Of a stretch of DNA of 64,000 nt, positions 1 to 8,407 are shown one piece after another. The position numbers were made by a program, and so were the translations under genes. Under the pieces are notes generated by a model that was not told where the DNA came from, did not search any database, and saw nothing but the letters and a program-made list of their open reading frames with translations. This DNA is from Vagococcus salmoninarum. GTDB taxonomy: Bacteria > Bacillota > Bacilli > Lactobacillales > Vagococcaceae. The stretch's first letter is position 1. Each line of letters opens with the position of its first letter. Location: contig NZ_NGJU01000005.1 in NCBI RefSeq assembly GCF_003987495.1, positions 62,001 to 126,000 on the forward strand. Reading direction: 5' to 3'.

Positions 1-1250
1 AAGCCAATTAAGTAACCAATTTTATTATTTTTAACAAATTTGTAATCAGATGGGAAACGTTCTGAATACTTATTGATCCACATAAAGGCTAAGAAGACCC
101 ATAAGTAACGTAACGGCATCACAACTGAGTTTAAGTTTAATAACCAACGGTAAAGCTCAGTCATATTACCCATTCCTAATGATGGAATAATAATTAAGAT
201 ACTAACTAAGACACCTGTTAAGGCATAACCATTCGTTGGTGTGCCTTTTTTATTTAATTGTGATAATTTTTCTGGAATAAAATCAGGATCAGCATCAGCT
301 AATAAGATTTTTAGTGGTGCATCAATTGAGAAGGCTAAGGCTGAAATTTGGGCCAAAGCATTAGCGACAGCGTAAAAGATTAAGAAGACATTTCCTACGC
401 CGTAAAAAGCGCCTAAGCGTTGGAATGCTTCATAAGCACCATTAACCATTAAATCTTCAGGAATATTATTAGCATCAAATAGCATCCCCATAGCGATTGA
501 ACCTAGTAAGGCACACAGCGCAACCATTCCGGCTAAGACAATCATGCCTTTAGGGAATTCTTTAGCTGGATTTTTTGTATTGTTAACATAAGGGGAAATT
601 TTTTCTGCTCCACCAACAGCAAAGACTAACATTGAAATTGTTGTTAAGTAAGCAAAGTTAAATTTAGGAATATACGTTGCCACACTTGTCATGTTTGGTG
701 TTGCCACTTGAGCTCCTGTCATAGCTGGTGCTGAGACCGCTAAAATAATAAAGAGAATGGACATCACAAACATTGCCGTTCCAGCCATATTTCCAATCAT
801 CTTCAAGGTCGTTAAGCCTTTTGAGGCAATCCACAAGAAGAATAAGAAAATTACAAGACAGATCACTGAAATAATTTTGGCATCTACGGTATTAACGAAG
901 GAGCCATTGCCTTTAAATAACCAACTTAAAGCAACTAAAATCCCCTGTGGCTTTTGAGCTAAATAAGGAATATGGACAACCCAATACGTCCAAGCGGCGT
1001 AATAAGCCAAACGTTTCGTTGAGGTAGCTTTAATCCAAGAGGAAACTCCACCGTTAGACTCTTTAAACGTTGAACCTAATTGACCGACACTTAATGCGTA
1101 AGGCACAAAATAAAGTAACATAATTAAAACCCATGAGACAACAACGGTTAAGCCTTGTTGTGCATAGTTATTCACAACATTACCTAAGCCCCAGACTGAG
1201 ACAAAAGCCATCAACGAGATGTTATACCAACGTAACTGTTTTTCATTCAT
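1..1250 (-). CDS. APC-superfamily amino acid permease (3' end outside window)
   Basis: Multi-pass membrane transporter, probably moving an amino acid across the cytoplasmic membrane. About 416 codons are visible and the C-terminus lies beyond position 1. The N-terminus reads MNEKQLRWYNISLMAFVSVW and is followed by a GLGNVVNN stretch in the first helix, typical of the APC/GadC-like fold. Hydrophobic helices continue through the visible part. I place the start at 1250 because the ATG at 1254 runs into a TGA after three codons, while the ATG at 1250 opens the long frame behind an AAAGGAG ribosome binding site. The substrate cannot be read from the sequence. A weak TTGACC-like -35 lies at 1323-1328. 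The gene is separated from the upstream sugar operon by a terminator. Confidence 0.85.
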   Translation of the reverse strand, partial: MNEKQLRWYNISLMAFVSVWGLGNVVNNYAQQGLTVVVSWVLIMLLYFVPYALSVGQLGSTFKESNGGVSSWIKATSTKRLAYYAAWTYWVVHIPYLAQKPQGILVALSWLFKGNGSFVNTVDAKIISVICLVIFLFFLWIASKGLTTLKMIGNMAGTAMFVMSILFIILAVSAPAMTGAQVATPNMTSVATYIPKFNFAYLTTISMLVFAVGGAEKISPYVNNTKNPAKEFPKGMIVLAGMVALCALLGSIAMGMLFDANNIPEDLMVNGAYEAFQRLGAFYGVGNVFLIFYAVANALAQISALAFSIDAPLKILLADADPDFIPEKLSQLNKKGTPTNGYALTGVLVSILIIIPSLGMGNMTELYRWLLNLNSVVMPLRYLWVFLAFMWINKYSERFPSDYKFVKNNKIGYLIG

Positions 1251-1386
1251 TCATTTTTTCTCCTTTAAAAATAAAATAGTTTAATAAGTTCCTCTCATAG
1301 CTTACTCTTTTGTCTTTAAACGGGTCAACCACTCTTTATGCTTTTTCATGAATATTTAATCAGACCACCTTGCTATTTTAATATTC

Positions 1387-1434
1387 AAAAAAAAAACGAG
1401 TAAGATAACAAACATTCTGTTATATTACTCGTTT
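1387..1434 (-). terminator. Rho-independent terminator of the sugar-acid operon
   Basis: A 16-bp stem with one mismatch pairs 1394-1409 with 1419-1434 around a 9-base loop. On the minus strand it is followed by a long T run. It begins right at the kinase stop codon and ends the leftward operon. Confidence 0.85.
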
Positions 1435-1435
1435 T

Positions 1436-2437
1436 TCATCTCACAATATCAATGAATTGATTTTCTATGAACAATTCAACTTGTTTTCTCGTCACAATTG
1501 GACTGTCACCTAAGGTCGTATGGGATAGCACAGCACTGACTGTTGCTAATTCAACCATAGCTGCTTCTTGCCAGTCTTCTAGAACAGCCGTAATAATACC
1601 AGCTGCAAAGGCATCACCAGTCCCCACTCGATCAAAGACGTAGACTGGGTACTCAGGTGAATAATAGAGACCTTTCCCTGAGGCGACAAAACCAGTTAAG
1701 TAACGTTGATTCTCCCGGTTTGAGCGATTCGTTCCGACAAAATAAGCAACTTGATACTCTTTAATAAAGTTGGCAGAGAGGCTTTGAAAGTCGGCGCCTT
1801 CCACCCCTAAAAGTTCTCTAAGGTCCCGTTCCCCACCGATCACAATATCGGCAAAAGGGAGAATTTTCTCGTATTGCTCTCGGACCCAAGCAAGCTCGTT
1901 CGTTGTATTCAGACTTGGTCGGTAATTAAAATCAAAACAAACTTGTTTATTTTGCGCTTTCGCAAGCTTCGCCAAAGTGAAAGCCGCTTGCCGGGTCTCT
2001 TCTGTTATAACTAAAGAAATACCACAAATATGAACGAGATCAACTTCAGCAATGGCGGCTGCCATCTCAGCCTGACTCCACTGACTGATTCCGAAAGAAC
2101 TATGAATTCGATCTAAGTAAGTCACTTCTGAGGGGCGATTACCAAAACCTTGTTCTAAAATATAAATCCCAAGATGATTACCAGCCTGTTTACAATAACG
2201 GTCTGAAATGCCTAATTTACGAATTTCAGCTTTAGCTGCTTCACCTAAACGGTTATCAGGTAATTGAGTCAAAAGTAAGGTCTCGTGACCAAAATGACTA
2301 ATACCACTTAACACATTAAGGCCCGTACCAGTAAAGTTTAGACGGGCATCTTTCGTTTGTTCTAACATTTGATAATTATCCATCGCGATTCTTAACATGA
2401 CTTCGCCAAAAGCTAAGACCCGTTTTTTCTTTTCCAT
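1436..2437 (-). CDS. kdgK: PfkB-family sugar kinase, probably 2-keto-3-deoxygluconate kinase
   Basis: Cytoplasmic ATP-dependent kinase expected to convert 2-keto-3-deoxygluconate (KDG) to KDG-6-phosphate. The 333-residue length fits the ribokinase/PfkB family. The N-terminal FGEVMLR and substrate-lid region and the C-terminal signature RVGTGDAFAAG (residues 270-280, with catalytic Asp near 275) are visible. It is the last gene of the cluster, 20 bases after the aldolase gene, so its product KDG-6-P would feed directly into DgaF. KDG kinase is a family-plus-context call. A kinase for a related keto-sugar is the main alternative. Confidence 0.8.
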   Translation of the reverse strand: MEKKKRVLAFGEVMLRIAMDNYQMLEQTKDARLNFTGTGLNVLSGISHFGHETLLLTQLPDNRLGEAAKAEIRKLGISDRYCKQAGNHLGIYILEQGFGNRPSEVTYLDRIHSSFGISQWSQAEMAAAIAEVDLVHICGISLVITEETRQAAFTLAKLAKAQNKQVCFDFNYRPSLNTTNELAWVREQYEKILPFADIVIGGERDLRELLGVEGADFQSLSANFIKEYQVAYFVGTNRSNRENQRYLTGFVASGKGLYYSPEYPVYVFDRVGTGDAFAAGIITAVLEDWQEAAMVELATVSAVLSHTTLGDSPIVTRKQVELFIENQFIDIVR

Positions 2438-2457
2438 CTCTGCTCATTCCTTTAGTT

Positions 2458-3198
2458 CTATTTTAAAATCTTTTTAACCGTTTCGTATAAGGTAACGACA
2501 TCTGCTGGACGAGTATCACCTGTTTCAGAGTCAATGATTGAACTATAAATATGAGGGATAATTGTTTTAACTCCAGCATCGACTGCAATTTGCACAATCT
2601 TTTCAAAGTTTTCTAAATCAATCCCACCAGTTGGTTCTAGAGCAAAGTCATTTTTAGCACACGCTTCAGCTACGGCTTGGTATTCGGCTTTATGAGCTAA
2701 GCCATTCATTGGGAAAAATTTAATTGAGGTGCCACCCATGTCTTTTAACATGGCAATCGCTGTTTCGATAGGCACTTCCCCAGCGGTTGTTTGACTACTT
2801 AAAGGTCCTGTTGCGACGTTAACTAAGCCAACTTTGCCAGTTGGTGAAATTAAGCCATTAACAACCGTTTCAGATTGCCCTAATAAAGCTCTTGATGGGC
2901 CAACGCCAGTAAAGACTTGATTAACATGTTGAGGTTGCAGAACCCCTGAGAGACGACTAACCATTTGACTTTGATTAGGGTCGCCAGCTCCTAAGCCTAC
3001 GGATAAGGCATTGTTAGTAGCAGCTTGATATAGTTTCATATCAGCAATTGCGGCTTCATCTGTCTCATAATTTTTAGAGAGCACCCCTAAAATAATATGA
3101 CCTTCGGCAGCTTCATAACAGGCTTTAGCATTTTCAACTGAGTTTGCTAAGACATTTAAACTAATTTTTCCTTGATAATAATTTGGTGTCTTTTTCAT
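2458..3198 (-). CDS. dgaF: 2-dehydro-3-deoxy-phosphogluconate aldolase, DgaF type
   Basis: Aldolase that splits KDG-6-phosphate into pyruvate and glyceraldehyde-3-phosphate, joining the pathway to glycolysis. The 246-residue protein matches the DgaF branch known from the Salmonella D-glucosaminate operon, not the classical Eda enzyme. The SIKFFPMNG segment around Lys160 is the probable Schiff-base lysine. It sits between the ammonia-lyase gene (23-base gap) and the kinase gene (20-base gap), each with its own ribosome binding site. Family recognised by eye. Confidence in the reaction is high because both neighbours make or use KDG-6-P. Confidence 0.87.
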   Translation of the reverse strand: MKKTPNYYQGKISLNVLANSVENAKACYEAAEGHIILGVLSKNYETDEAAIADMKLYQAATNNALSVGLGAGDPNQSQMVSRLSGVLQPQHVNQVFTGVGPSRALLGQSETVVNGLISPTGKVGLVNVATGPLSSQTTAGEVPIETAIAMLKDMGGTSIKFFPMNGLAHKAEYQAVAEACAKNDFALEPTGGIDLENFEKIVQIAVDAGVKTIIPHIYSSIIDSETGDTRPADVVTLYETVKKILK

Positions 3199-3220
3199 AA
3201 TTTTTCCTTCTTTCTATCCA

Positions 3221-4318
3221 TTATGCCATAATTTCAGTCAAACGAGTCACGATTTGACCCATTTCAGTTTCGTTAACTGAACGAATATCAAATTCAATAA
3301 TGCCATGATTGGCCCGATATTCCCGTGTGTAAATAGCTGGACTTTCAGCTTTTAATTGCTTGATGACTTCAAGAGCAGTCTGTTGCCCTTTAACTTGGAC
3401 CTCAGCCCGATAAATTGCCCGACCAGCCCCATCTTGCACCTCTTGGGCCTGAATACCTGGGATTTGGTTTAAGTTCCTTAAAAAGGGCCCTAAGCGCCTT
3501 TGCATTGCTTCGCCAGTTTCTGATCCTTGACTTAGATAGTCTTCAATGGCTTGAGTAAAGCCTAAAATATTTTCTTTACCAATTTTCATTGACCGGCCAA
3601 GGCCTTTACTTTGCAGTCTCGTCCAAGCCACGTAAGCTTTTTTACCAATCACTAAGCCTGAACTTGGGCCTTCAATGGCTTTAGCACCGCTATAAATGAC
3701 TAAATCGCCACCAAGCTGGACGTACTTTTGTAAATCTTCTTCCGCTGCTGCATCAATAATTAGCGGTAAATTATGTTTTTTAGCCACTTGGCTTGCTTCA
3801 GCCACTGTCAGCATACTTTTTTGAACTGTATGGTGACTTTTAATATATAAAATCGCCGCAGTTTGTTCAGTAATCATCATTTCTAACTGTTCAGGAGAAC
3901 ACATATTAGCGTACCCAGCTTCAACTAACTCGCCACCACCTTGGGCAATCATCACATCGACCCCTGTCCCGTAATCAACGTTATGACCTTTAGCTATGAC
4001 AATTTCCCGTTTCTCTTGTCGCTTTTCGTAAGGATGATATAAATGATAGACATCCCCTTGGCCAATTATACCAGCAATCGACTGAGCAATTCCAGCTGAG
4101 GCACTGGCGACAATTACCGCATCTTCCACACCGATTAGCTTAGCAATGTAAGCCCCGGTTTTTTCGACTAAGTCAGCCATTTCAAAAAAGGTCTCACCTG
4201 CCTGAATTTGAGCCGCTTGAACAGCTTTAGAAACTTTTGACACTCCTAAAATCGTCATTCGCCCTGAAGCGTTAATCACTCTTTTTAAATGATATTTTTC
4301 ATAACTACTTAATGACAT
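3221..4318 (-). CDS. dgaE: PLP-dependent D-glucosaminate-6-phosphate ammonia-lyase, DgaE type
   Basis: SelA-like, fold-type I PLP enzyme that in Salmonella deaminates D-glucosaminate-6-phosphate to KDG-6-phosphate. Visible elements are the N-terminal VINASGRMT segment, an aspartate in LIIDAAAEED (about residue 191) for the PLP pyridine nitrogen, and the PLP lysine in YSGAKAIEGPSSG (about Lys215). The frame extends to 4324, but the ATG at 4318 is preferred because GGAGG lies eight bases before it and only two bases before the first ATG. The start overlaps the 3' end of the amidohydrolase gene, so the two are probably translationally coupled. Substrate assignment rests on homology and on the adjacent dgaF. 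Confidence 0.86.
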   Translation of the reverse strand: MSLSSYEKYHLKRVINASGRMTILGVSKVSKAVQAAQIQAGETFFEMADLVEKTGAYIAKLIGVEDAVIVASASAGIAQSIAGIIGQGDVYHLYHPYEKRQEKREIVIAKGHNVDYGTGVDVMIAQGGGELVEAGYANMCSPEQLEMMITEQTAAILYIKSHHTVQKSMLTVAEASQVAKKHNLPLIIDAAAEEDLQKYVQLGGDLVIYSGAKAIEGPSSGLVIGKKAYVAWTRLQSKGLGRSMKIGKENILGFTQAIEDYLSQGSETGEAMQRRLGPFLRNLNQIPGIQAQEVQDGAGRAIYRAEVQVKGQQTALEVIKQLKAESPAIYTREYRANHGIIEFDIRSVNETEMGQIVTRLTEIMA

Positions 4319-5411
4319 AGACATTTCCTCCTACAATGGCTTGCTCTGGGATAACTTGCATTTTTCCAAGGCGTTGATTGCCGTTAGAATCGACTAATTG
4401 TCGCTCCCCATGCTCAACCTTGAAAATCGTGAGATCCCCGTCGTAATCAACTTTCAGTTGGCCTTTATTAGCTAACTTAAAAATAGCTGCTGGTTCTATC
4501 GTGATTTTGGAAATCAGCTCTTCTAAAGAGTAGCCAACTTCTAACATTTTTTCTAAGGTTGTTGCTAAATTATGAACTGGACCATTTTCACGGTTACGGT
4601 GATAAATATCTGTGCTAATTGTCCGAGGGACCATCTTCTCTTGTAAGGCTATCTCAGCTACATGGAAATTAAAACTATCTGTCCCGTGACCGATGTCGAA
4701 AACCACGCCCTTTTGATAGGCTTCCCAGACAAATGACTTAATACTATCAGTACTACCGAGGATGCCATTACTTTTGCCGTTAAAACAATGAGTCACTACA
4801 TCCCCTGCTTCTAAGCAACTCAAAACAGCTGAAAGTTCCGGTGGGGCAGAACCAATGTGAACCATCAATGGTGGATTCTTTAGTTCCTTTTGAATCTTTT
4901 TAGCCATTTCTAAAGGAATGATATCATTTTGACCGACAACCGTTTTACTCATCCGCGCTTTCAGACCAACAATAAATTCCGGATAAGCTTGAAAGGCTTG
5001 ATGAATCAATTGACTGTTAATTTTAGTTAAATCAGCTAACTCATTTTGAGCAACAATGCCCCATTCAGAAATATTTAAGAGGGCCAAGACATTCGTCCGA
5101 CTGTTCCGACTACATTCATAAAAGTCACCAACATTAGCCGGTCCAGTTGAGCCAGCATCTATGACCGTCGTCACTCCTGTTTCGACACCGACTTTGTCTG
5201 GCTCGTCATAATACAATGTCATTTTTTCGAAACAATGAACATGACTGTCGATCCAACCGGCTGAAAGATAACTAGCTTGTGCCAGCTCAATCGTCTTTTT
5301 AGTTGTTCCTTGTAAATCAGTCCCAATTGCCACGATTTTCCCATTCCGAATAGCGAGATCAATCACTTCACCAGTTACTAATTTCCCTTCTTTAATTAAC
5401 AAGTCATACAT
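4305..5411 (-). CDS. Metal-dependent amidohydrolase/deacetylase, EF_0837/AHA_3915 type
   Basis: Amidohydrolase-superfamily TIM-barrel enzyme of about 368 residues. The metal-binding DSHVH motif lies near residues 55-59, with further histidines in MVHIGSAPPE, DVVTHCFNG and DIGHGTDSF, and an aspartate in ISTDIYHRN. This subfamily is regularly found next to DgaE and DgaF. Its exact reaction is not settled, and removal of an acetyl group from an N-acetylated sugar acid before DgaE acts is a reasonable inference. The stop overlaps the dgaE start by 14 bases, and the upstream glycosidase gene ends 14 bases before its ATG. A dihydroorotase-like ring hydrolase is an alternative. Confidence 0.8.
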   Translation of the reverse strand: MYDLLIKEGKLVTGEVIDLAIRNGKIVAIGTDLQGTTKKTIELAQASYLSAGWIDSHVHCFEKMTLYYDEPDKVGVETGVTTVIDAGSTGPANVGDFYECSRNSRTNVLALLNISEWGIVAQNELADLTKINSQLIHQAFQAYPEFIVGLKARMSKTVVGQNDIIPLEMAKKIQKELKNPPLMVHIGSAPPELSAVLSCLEAGDVVTHCFNGKSNGILGSTDSIKSFVWEAYQKGVVFDIGHGTDSFNFHVAEIALQEKMVPRTISTDIYHRNRENGPVHNLATTLEKMLEVGYSLEELISKITIEPAAIFKLANKGQLKVDYDGDLTIFKVEHGERQLVDSNGNQRLGKMQVIPEQAIVGGNVYVIK

Positions 5412-5425
5412 AAGTATTCATTCCT

Positions 5426-6508
5426 TTACACTAGTCGGAACTTACTCCAAGGTAAGATAAAATCTAACAATAATAATTCTTCTGCTTGGATATGCCCGAC
5501 TAAATTTTTGCGCTCATCTTGATGAGGTTCTAAGACAATTTGTAACTCATTTTTATACTTACCAAACTCATCGTTTCCAATCACAACTGCCCCCCGTTGG
5601 AAAACCCCTTGTTGATCGTGAGGCGGATTAGCTAATGGTTGGTATTTTTTACGGACTTCCGTGGAACGAATCACTTGACTCGTAATATCCCCTCGACGGA
5701 AATGTTGTGGCTCAGTAACGATTCTTTTTTCAACAGTTGAACAAGTTGGTAAGAAATCTACAGCTAACTCCACTTGATAAGGATTGACAGCTGCCATGGC
5801 CGCTAGTTCTTCATCTGAAGCATAGGCATTGCCGATAATCACGTCGTCAATTAACCCTGTCCCAAACAAATGCTTCGTTTGGACTTCAACTGGTAAATGA
5901 CGGTGAATTTCTAAAGTTGGTAAGCCATCATTAATGTCCCAAGGGCCAATTTGACCGACTTGTGAATTGACAAAGGCGGCTGTTCTTAAGCCTTGCTGTT
6001 TAAAGCGTTGACTACACTTAACAAAGAAATCGTATGGCAAGGCTGTTCCTGCTTGGGGGTAAAAGTTGTGACAACCGTATAAGAAAGGTTTATTTGCTTG
6101 ATACGTGAGAATATTATCAAGATAAGCCACGTCATTACTCATGTTTAATTCAATTCCTAAATTATACTCGTTAAAGGTCAACATCGCTTCTTTATTACCA
6201 TCAAAGCCCACATCTAACCGAATACCATCTGCTCCTAGCTCATGGAAGAAACTCAAATCATCGTAAGATATGGCTAATTCTTCAAAGATTGAAGGGGCAA
6301 TATCTAGAATAACTTCGTAACCTAACTCCTTGCCTAAGCCGATAATTTTCTGAAATTTTTTCTTAACGGCTTCTTTGCCTTCAGTCACTTCCAGCATACT
6401 CATAAAAATTCGTGAAAAGCCTAAATTTGCTGCTTTAGTTAAATAATTAGCATCTTGCGTAAAATCGCTATGATCTGGATAAATTGATACACCTAATTGT
6501 CTTTTCAT
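5426..6508 (-). CDS. MupG-family (DUF871) 6-phospho-glycosidase paralogue in the dga cluster
   Basis: TIM-barrel plus C-terminal domain protein of 360 residues in the family of staphylococcal MupG, a 6-phospho-N-acetylmuramidase. It starts MKRQLGVSIYPDHSDF, the usual first beta strand of the family, and carries the GCHNFYPQAGTAL segment near residues 144-156, which corresponds to the family's HN(F/Y)YP motif. The start overlaps the upstream stop in ATGA, so the genes are coupled. A second paralogue lies at 50289-51350 within a normal MurNAc operon, so this copy probably cleaves a different 6-phospho-glycoside. Family call is firm. Substrate is unknown. Confidence 0.85.
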   Translation of the reverse strand: MKRQLGVSIYPDHSDFTQDANYLTKAANLGFSRIFMSMLEVTEGKEAVKKKFQKIIGLGKELGYEVILDIAPSIFEELAISYDDLSFFHELGADGIRLDVGFDGNKEAMLTFNEYNLGIELNMSNDVAYLDNILTYQANKPFLYGCHNFYPQAGTALPYDFFVKCSQRFKQQGLRTAAFVNSQVGQIGPWDINDGLPTLEIHRHLPVEVQTKHLFGTGLIDDVIIGNAYASDEELAAMAAVNPYQVELAVDFLPTCSTVEKRIVTEPQHFRRGDITSQVIRSTEVRKKYQPLANPPHDQQGVFQRGAVVIGNDEFGKYKNELQIVLEPHQDERKNLVGHIQAEELLLLDFILPWSKFRLV

Positions 6509-6780
6509 CGTTCCATTCTCCGATCGATTCCTTGGCGATACCTTACAACTAGATAACTAGCACAAAAAATCGTTCCTGCCCCACAAAATAATCTGAGGAC
6601 TGGTAGCATCGCCCCTGTCAAACCTAAACCGCCAATTATAAAAACTGACACTATCATGACGAAAGGAAACTTTTTTTGATCTAATTTGTCAATCAGTACT
6701 AATTTTAGCGGCCGCTTTTCAATTAAATATAAGCTACTACTAAAGATAATTAACATAAATACAAAACTAGCACTAGTCAT
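6505..6780 (-). CDS. Small three-helix membrane protein of the dga cluster
   Basis: I do not recognise this 91-residue protein. Three hydrophobic segments are visible at about residues 3-19, 36-58 and 62-80, with a lysine-rich loop between the first two and an arginine-rich tail (RYRQGIDRRMER) likely to be cytoplasmic. It has an excellent AAGGAGGTAACTT-ATG start and its own promoter at 6844-6872, and overlaps the MupG-like gene by four bases. Context suggests a role at the membrane in uptake of the cluster's substrate, possibly helping the EIIC protein, but that is only inference. Confidence 0.75.
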   Translation of the reverse strand: MTSASFVFMLIIFSSSLYLIEKRPLKLVLIDKLDQKKFPFVMIVSVFIIGGLGLTGAMLPVLRLFCGAGTIFCASYLVVRYRQGIDRRMER

Positions 6781-6843
6781 AAGTTACCTCCTTATTTATA
6801 TTGAAGTGAATATTTTACAAAAAATCTATGTTTTATAAAGTTT

Positions 6844-6872
6844 ATATTATTCATTATAACGTTTTTGTCTAA
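6844..6872 (-). promoter_or_regulatory. Promoter with embedded operator before the small membrane protein gene
   Basis: Reading leftward there is TTAGAC at 6867-6872, a 17-base spacer and TAATAT at 6844-6849. The spacer holds AACGTTATAATGA (6851-6864), which matches the palindrome in the EIIC promoter at 11 of 14 positions. The likely ligand is the GntR/HutC regulator encoded at 8408-9109. Confidence 0.6.
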
Positions 6873-6873
6873 T

Positions 6874-8172
6874 TTATACTAGATTTGCTGCTTCATTTTC
6901 AATTGCTAATTGTTGTTTTTCAAAGGCTTTGAAAAATGGGTAGTAGATAGCTAAACTAATTAAGAAGTTTACAATAACTAATCCCCCGGCTCGTAGACTA
7001 TAATCAGTACTCATCCAAGCCGCAATAGGTGAAGGGATCGTGAAAGGCATCCGATTAACCATCATTGGAACAATGTTGGAAACAGTCAAGAAATAAGACA
7101 AGGTTGTCGTCACAAGTGGCGCAATAATGAAAGGAATCCCTAAAATTGGGTTCATGACAATCGGTGCACCAAAAATGACTGGCTCATTAATATTAAACAA
7201 GCCTGGTAAGAATGACAAACGACCTAAACTTCTTAAAGAATCAGATTTAGAAAACATCATTAAGATAACTAGAGCCAAGGTCATTCCTGCCCCACCAATC
7301 CAAACGTACCACTGTAAAAACTGCTCCGTAAAGATATTTGGCATATTATTAGCACTGGCTCCATCTAAAAAGGCTTCGGCATTTTCAGCAATTGAGATGT
7401 CCCAGAAAGGCCGAATGACTGGTCCCATAATGGCTGGCCCGTGAATTCCTAAAACCCAGAAGAAAGTAATTAAGAAAACCGTTAACAAACCGCCAAATAA
7501 ACTGTTACCAGCGAGAATATCTTTAGCAGGTAATAATAAGTTACTTAAAAAAGCACTAATATCAAAGTTCAAGACGTAACGAATAAACCAGAAAAATAAA
7601 ATCACGACAACTGTCGGTAATAAAGCAATAAACGAATTTGAGACTTCTGGTGGTACACCAGGAGGCATTTTAATCGTGATGTTGCGTTTTTTCATAAAAT
7701 TAAATATTTCCACGGCAATAATAGCTGAAACCATTGCTCCAAATAAGCCAGCAGCACTTAAATTAGCCACATTCATGTAACGGCCAGCAGCCACTACACC
7801 AGGAATTTCTTCAGTAATATGAACTGGTTTAACTGAGGAAATCAAAAAGGCTAAAACTGCTAGAAAACCACTGGACATTGTATCTAATTGATAACTACTT
7901 GCTAAATTTGTTGCGATACCATAGGTTGCATATAAAGACATAATACCAACGGTGTATCTAAAAGGTGTATCTAACATCGGTTTGAAAGGCTCTATCCAGT
8001 CTGCAATTGCTGGAATTGGGAAATTTAAAAATATTGTAAAAAAAGACCCCACAATAATTAAAGGCATCGTTGCAATTAAACCTTTTCTAATTGCCATCAT
8101 GTGCCGTTGAGAACCAATCACATTAGCAATTGGCATGACTTTCTCCTCCAAAAAATCCATTAACTTATTCAT
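6874..8172 (-). CDS. PTS EIIC permease, lactose/cellobiose family
   Basis: Membrane-embedded EIIC component of 432 residues, CelB/LicC-like. It begins MNKLMDFLEEKVMPIANVIG and contains the NEPVIFGAPIVMNPILGIPF segment expected for substrate binding in the Lac family, with about ten hydrophobic helices. It would import and phosphorylate a sugar only with EIIA and EIIB partners, which are absent from this cluster and must be supplied elsewhere. It lies between the regulator and the catabolic genes, so its cargo is probably the substrate of the MupG-like enzyme. The promoter at 8216-8244 drives it. Confidence 0.85.
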   Translation of the reverse strand: MNKLMDFLEEKVMPIANVIGSQRHMMAIRKGLIATMPLIIVGSFFTIFLNFPIPAIADWIEPFKPMLDTPFRYTVGIMSLYATYGIATNLASSYQLDTMSSGFLAVLAFLISSVKPVHITEEIPGVVAAGRYMNVANLSAAGLFGAMVSAIIAVEIFNFMKKRNITIKMPPGVPPEVSNSFIALLPTVVVILFFWFIRYVLNFDISAFLSNLLLPAKDILAGNSLFGGLLTVFLITFFWVLGIHGPAIMGPVIRPFWDISIAENAEAFLDGASANNMPNIFTEQFLQWYVWIGGAGMTLALVILMMFSKSDSLRSLGRLSFLPGLFNINEPVIFGAPIVMNPILGIPFIIAPLVTTTLSYFLTVSNIVPMMVNRMPFTIPSPIAAWMSTDYSLRAGGLVIVNFLISLAIYYPFFKAFEKQQLAIENEAANLV

Positions 8173-8215
8173 AAGTCTGCTCCTCTTCTATTTGTTTTAT
8201 TTCCACTACAAATAG

Positions 8216-8244
8216 ATTATAACATTATAATGTTTAATAGTAAA
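8216..8244 (-). promoter_or_regulatory. EIIC promoter with a perfect palindromic operator in the spacer
   Basis: TTTACT (8239-8244), 17-base spacer, TATAAT (8216-8221). The 14-bp perfect palindrome AACATTATAATGTT at 8221-8234 fills most of the spacer and touches the -10. Such placement fits repression by the neighbouring HutC-type regulator. Confidence 0.7.
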
Positions 8245-8355
8245 TATTTATCATAAAGAAGTATCCTATCACTTGATTTGTAATATTTTAGTTATTAGAA
8301 CTTATTGAACAGCTACAGTTGCGCCTTTTTGAACGGATTATTAGAGAAAAGTTCA

Positions 8356-8384
8356 GAAAAAAAGCAATGACAACTGTCACTGCT
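8356..8384 (-). terminator. Terminator after the GntR/HutC regulator gene
   Basis: A 10-bp stem (8363-8372 with 8375-8384, one wobble pair) with a tight two-base loop, followed on the minus strand by seven T residues. It separates the regulator from the EIIC promoter. Confidence 0.8.
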
Positions 8385-8407
8385 TCTTGGCTCTAATAGA
8401 GCTTTCC

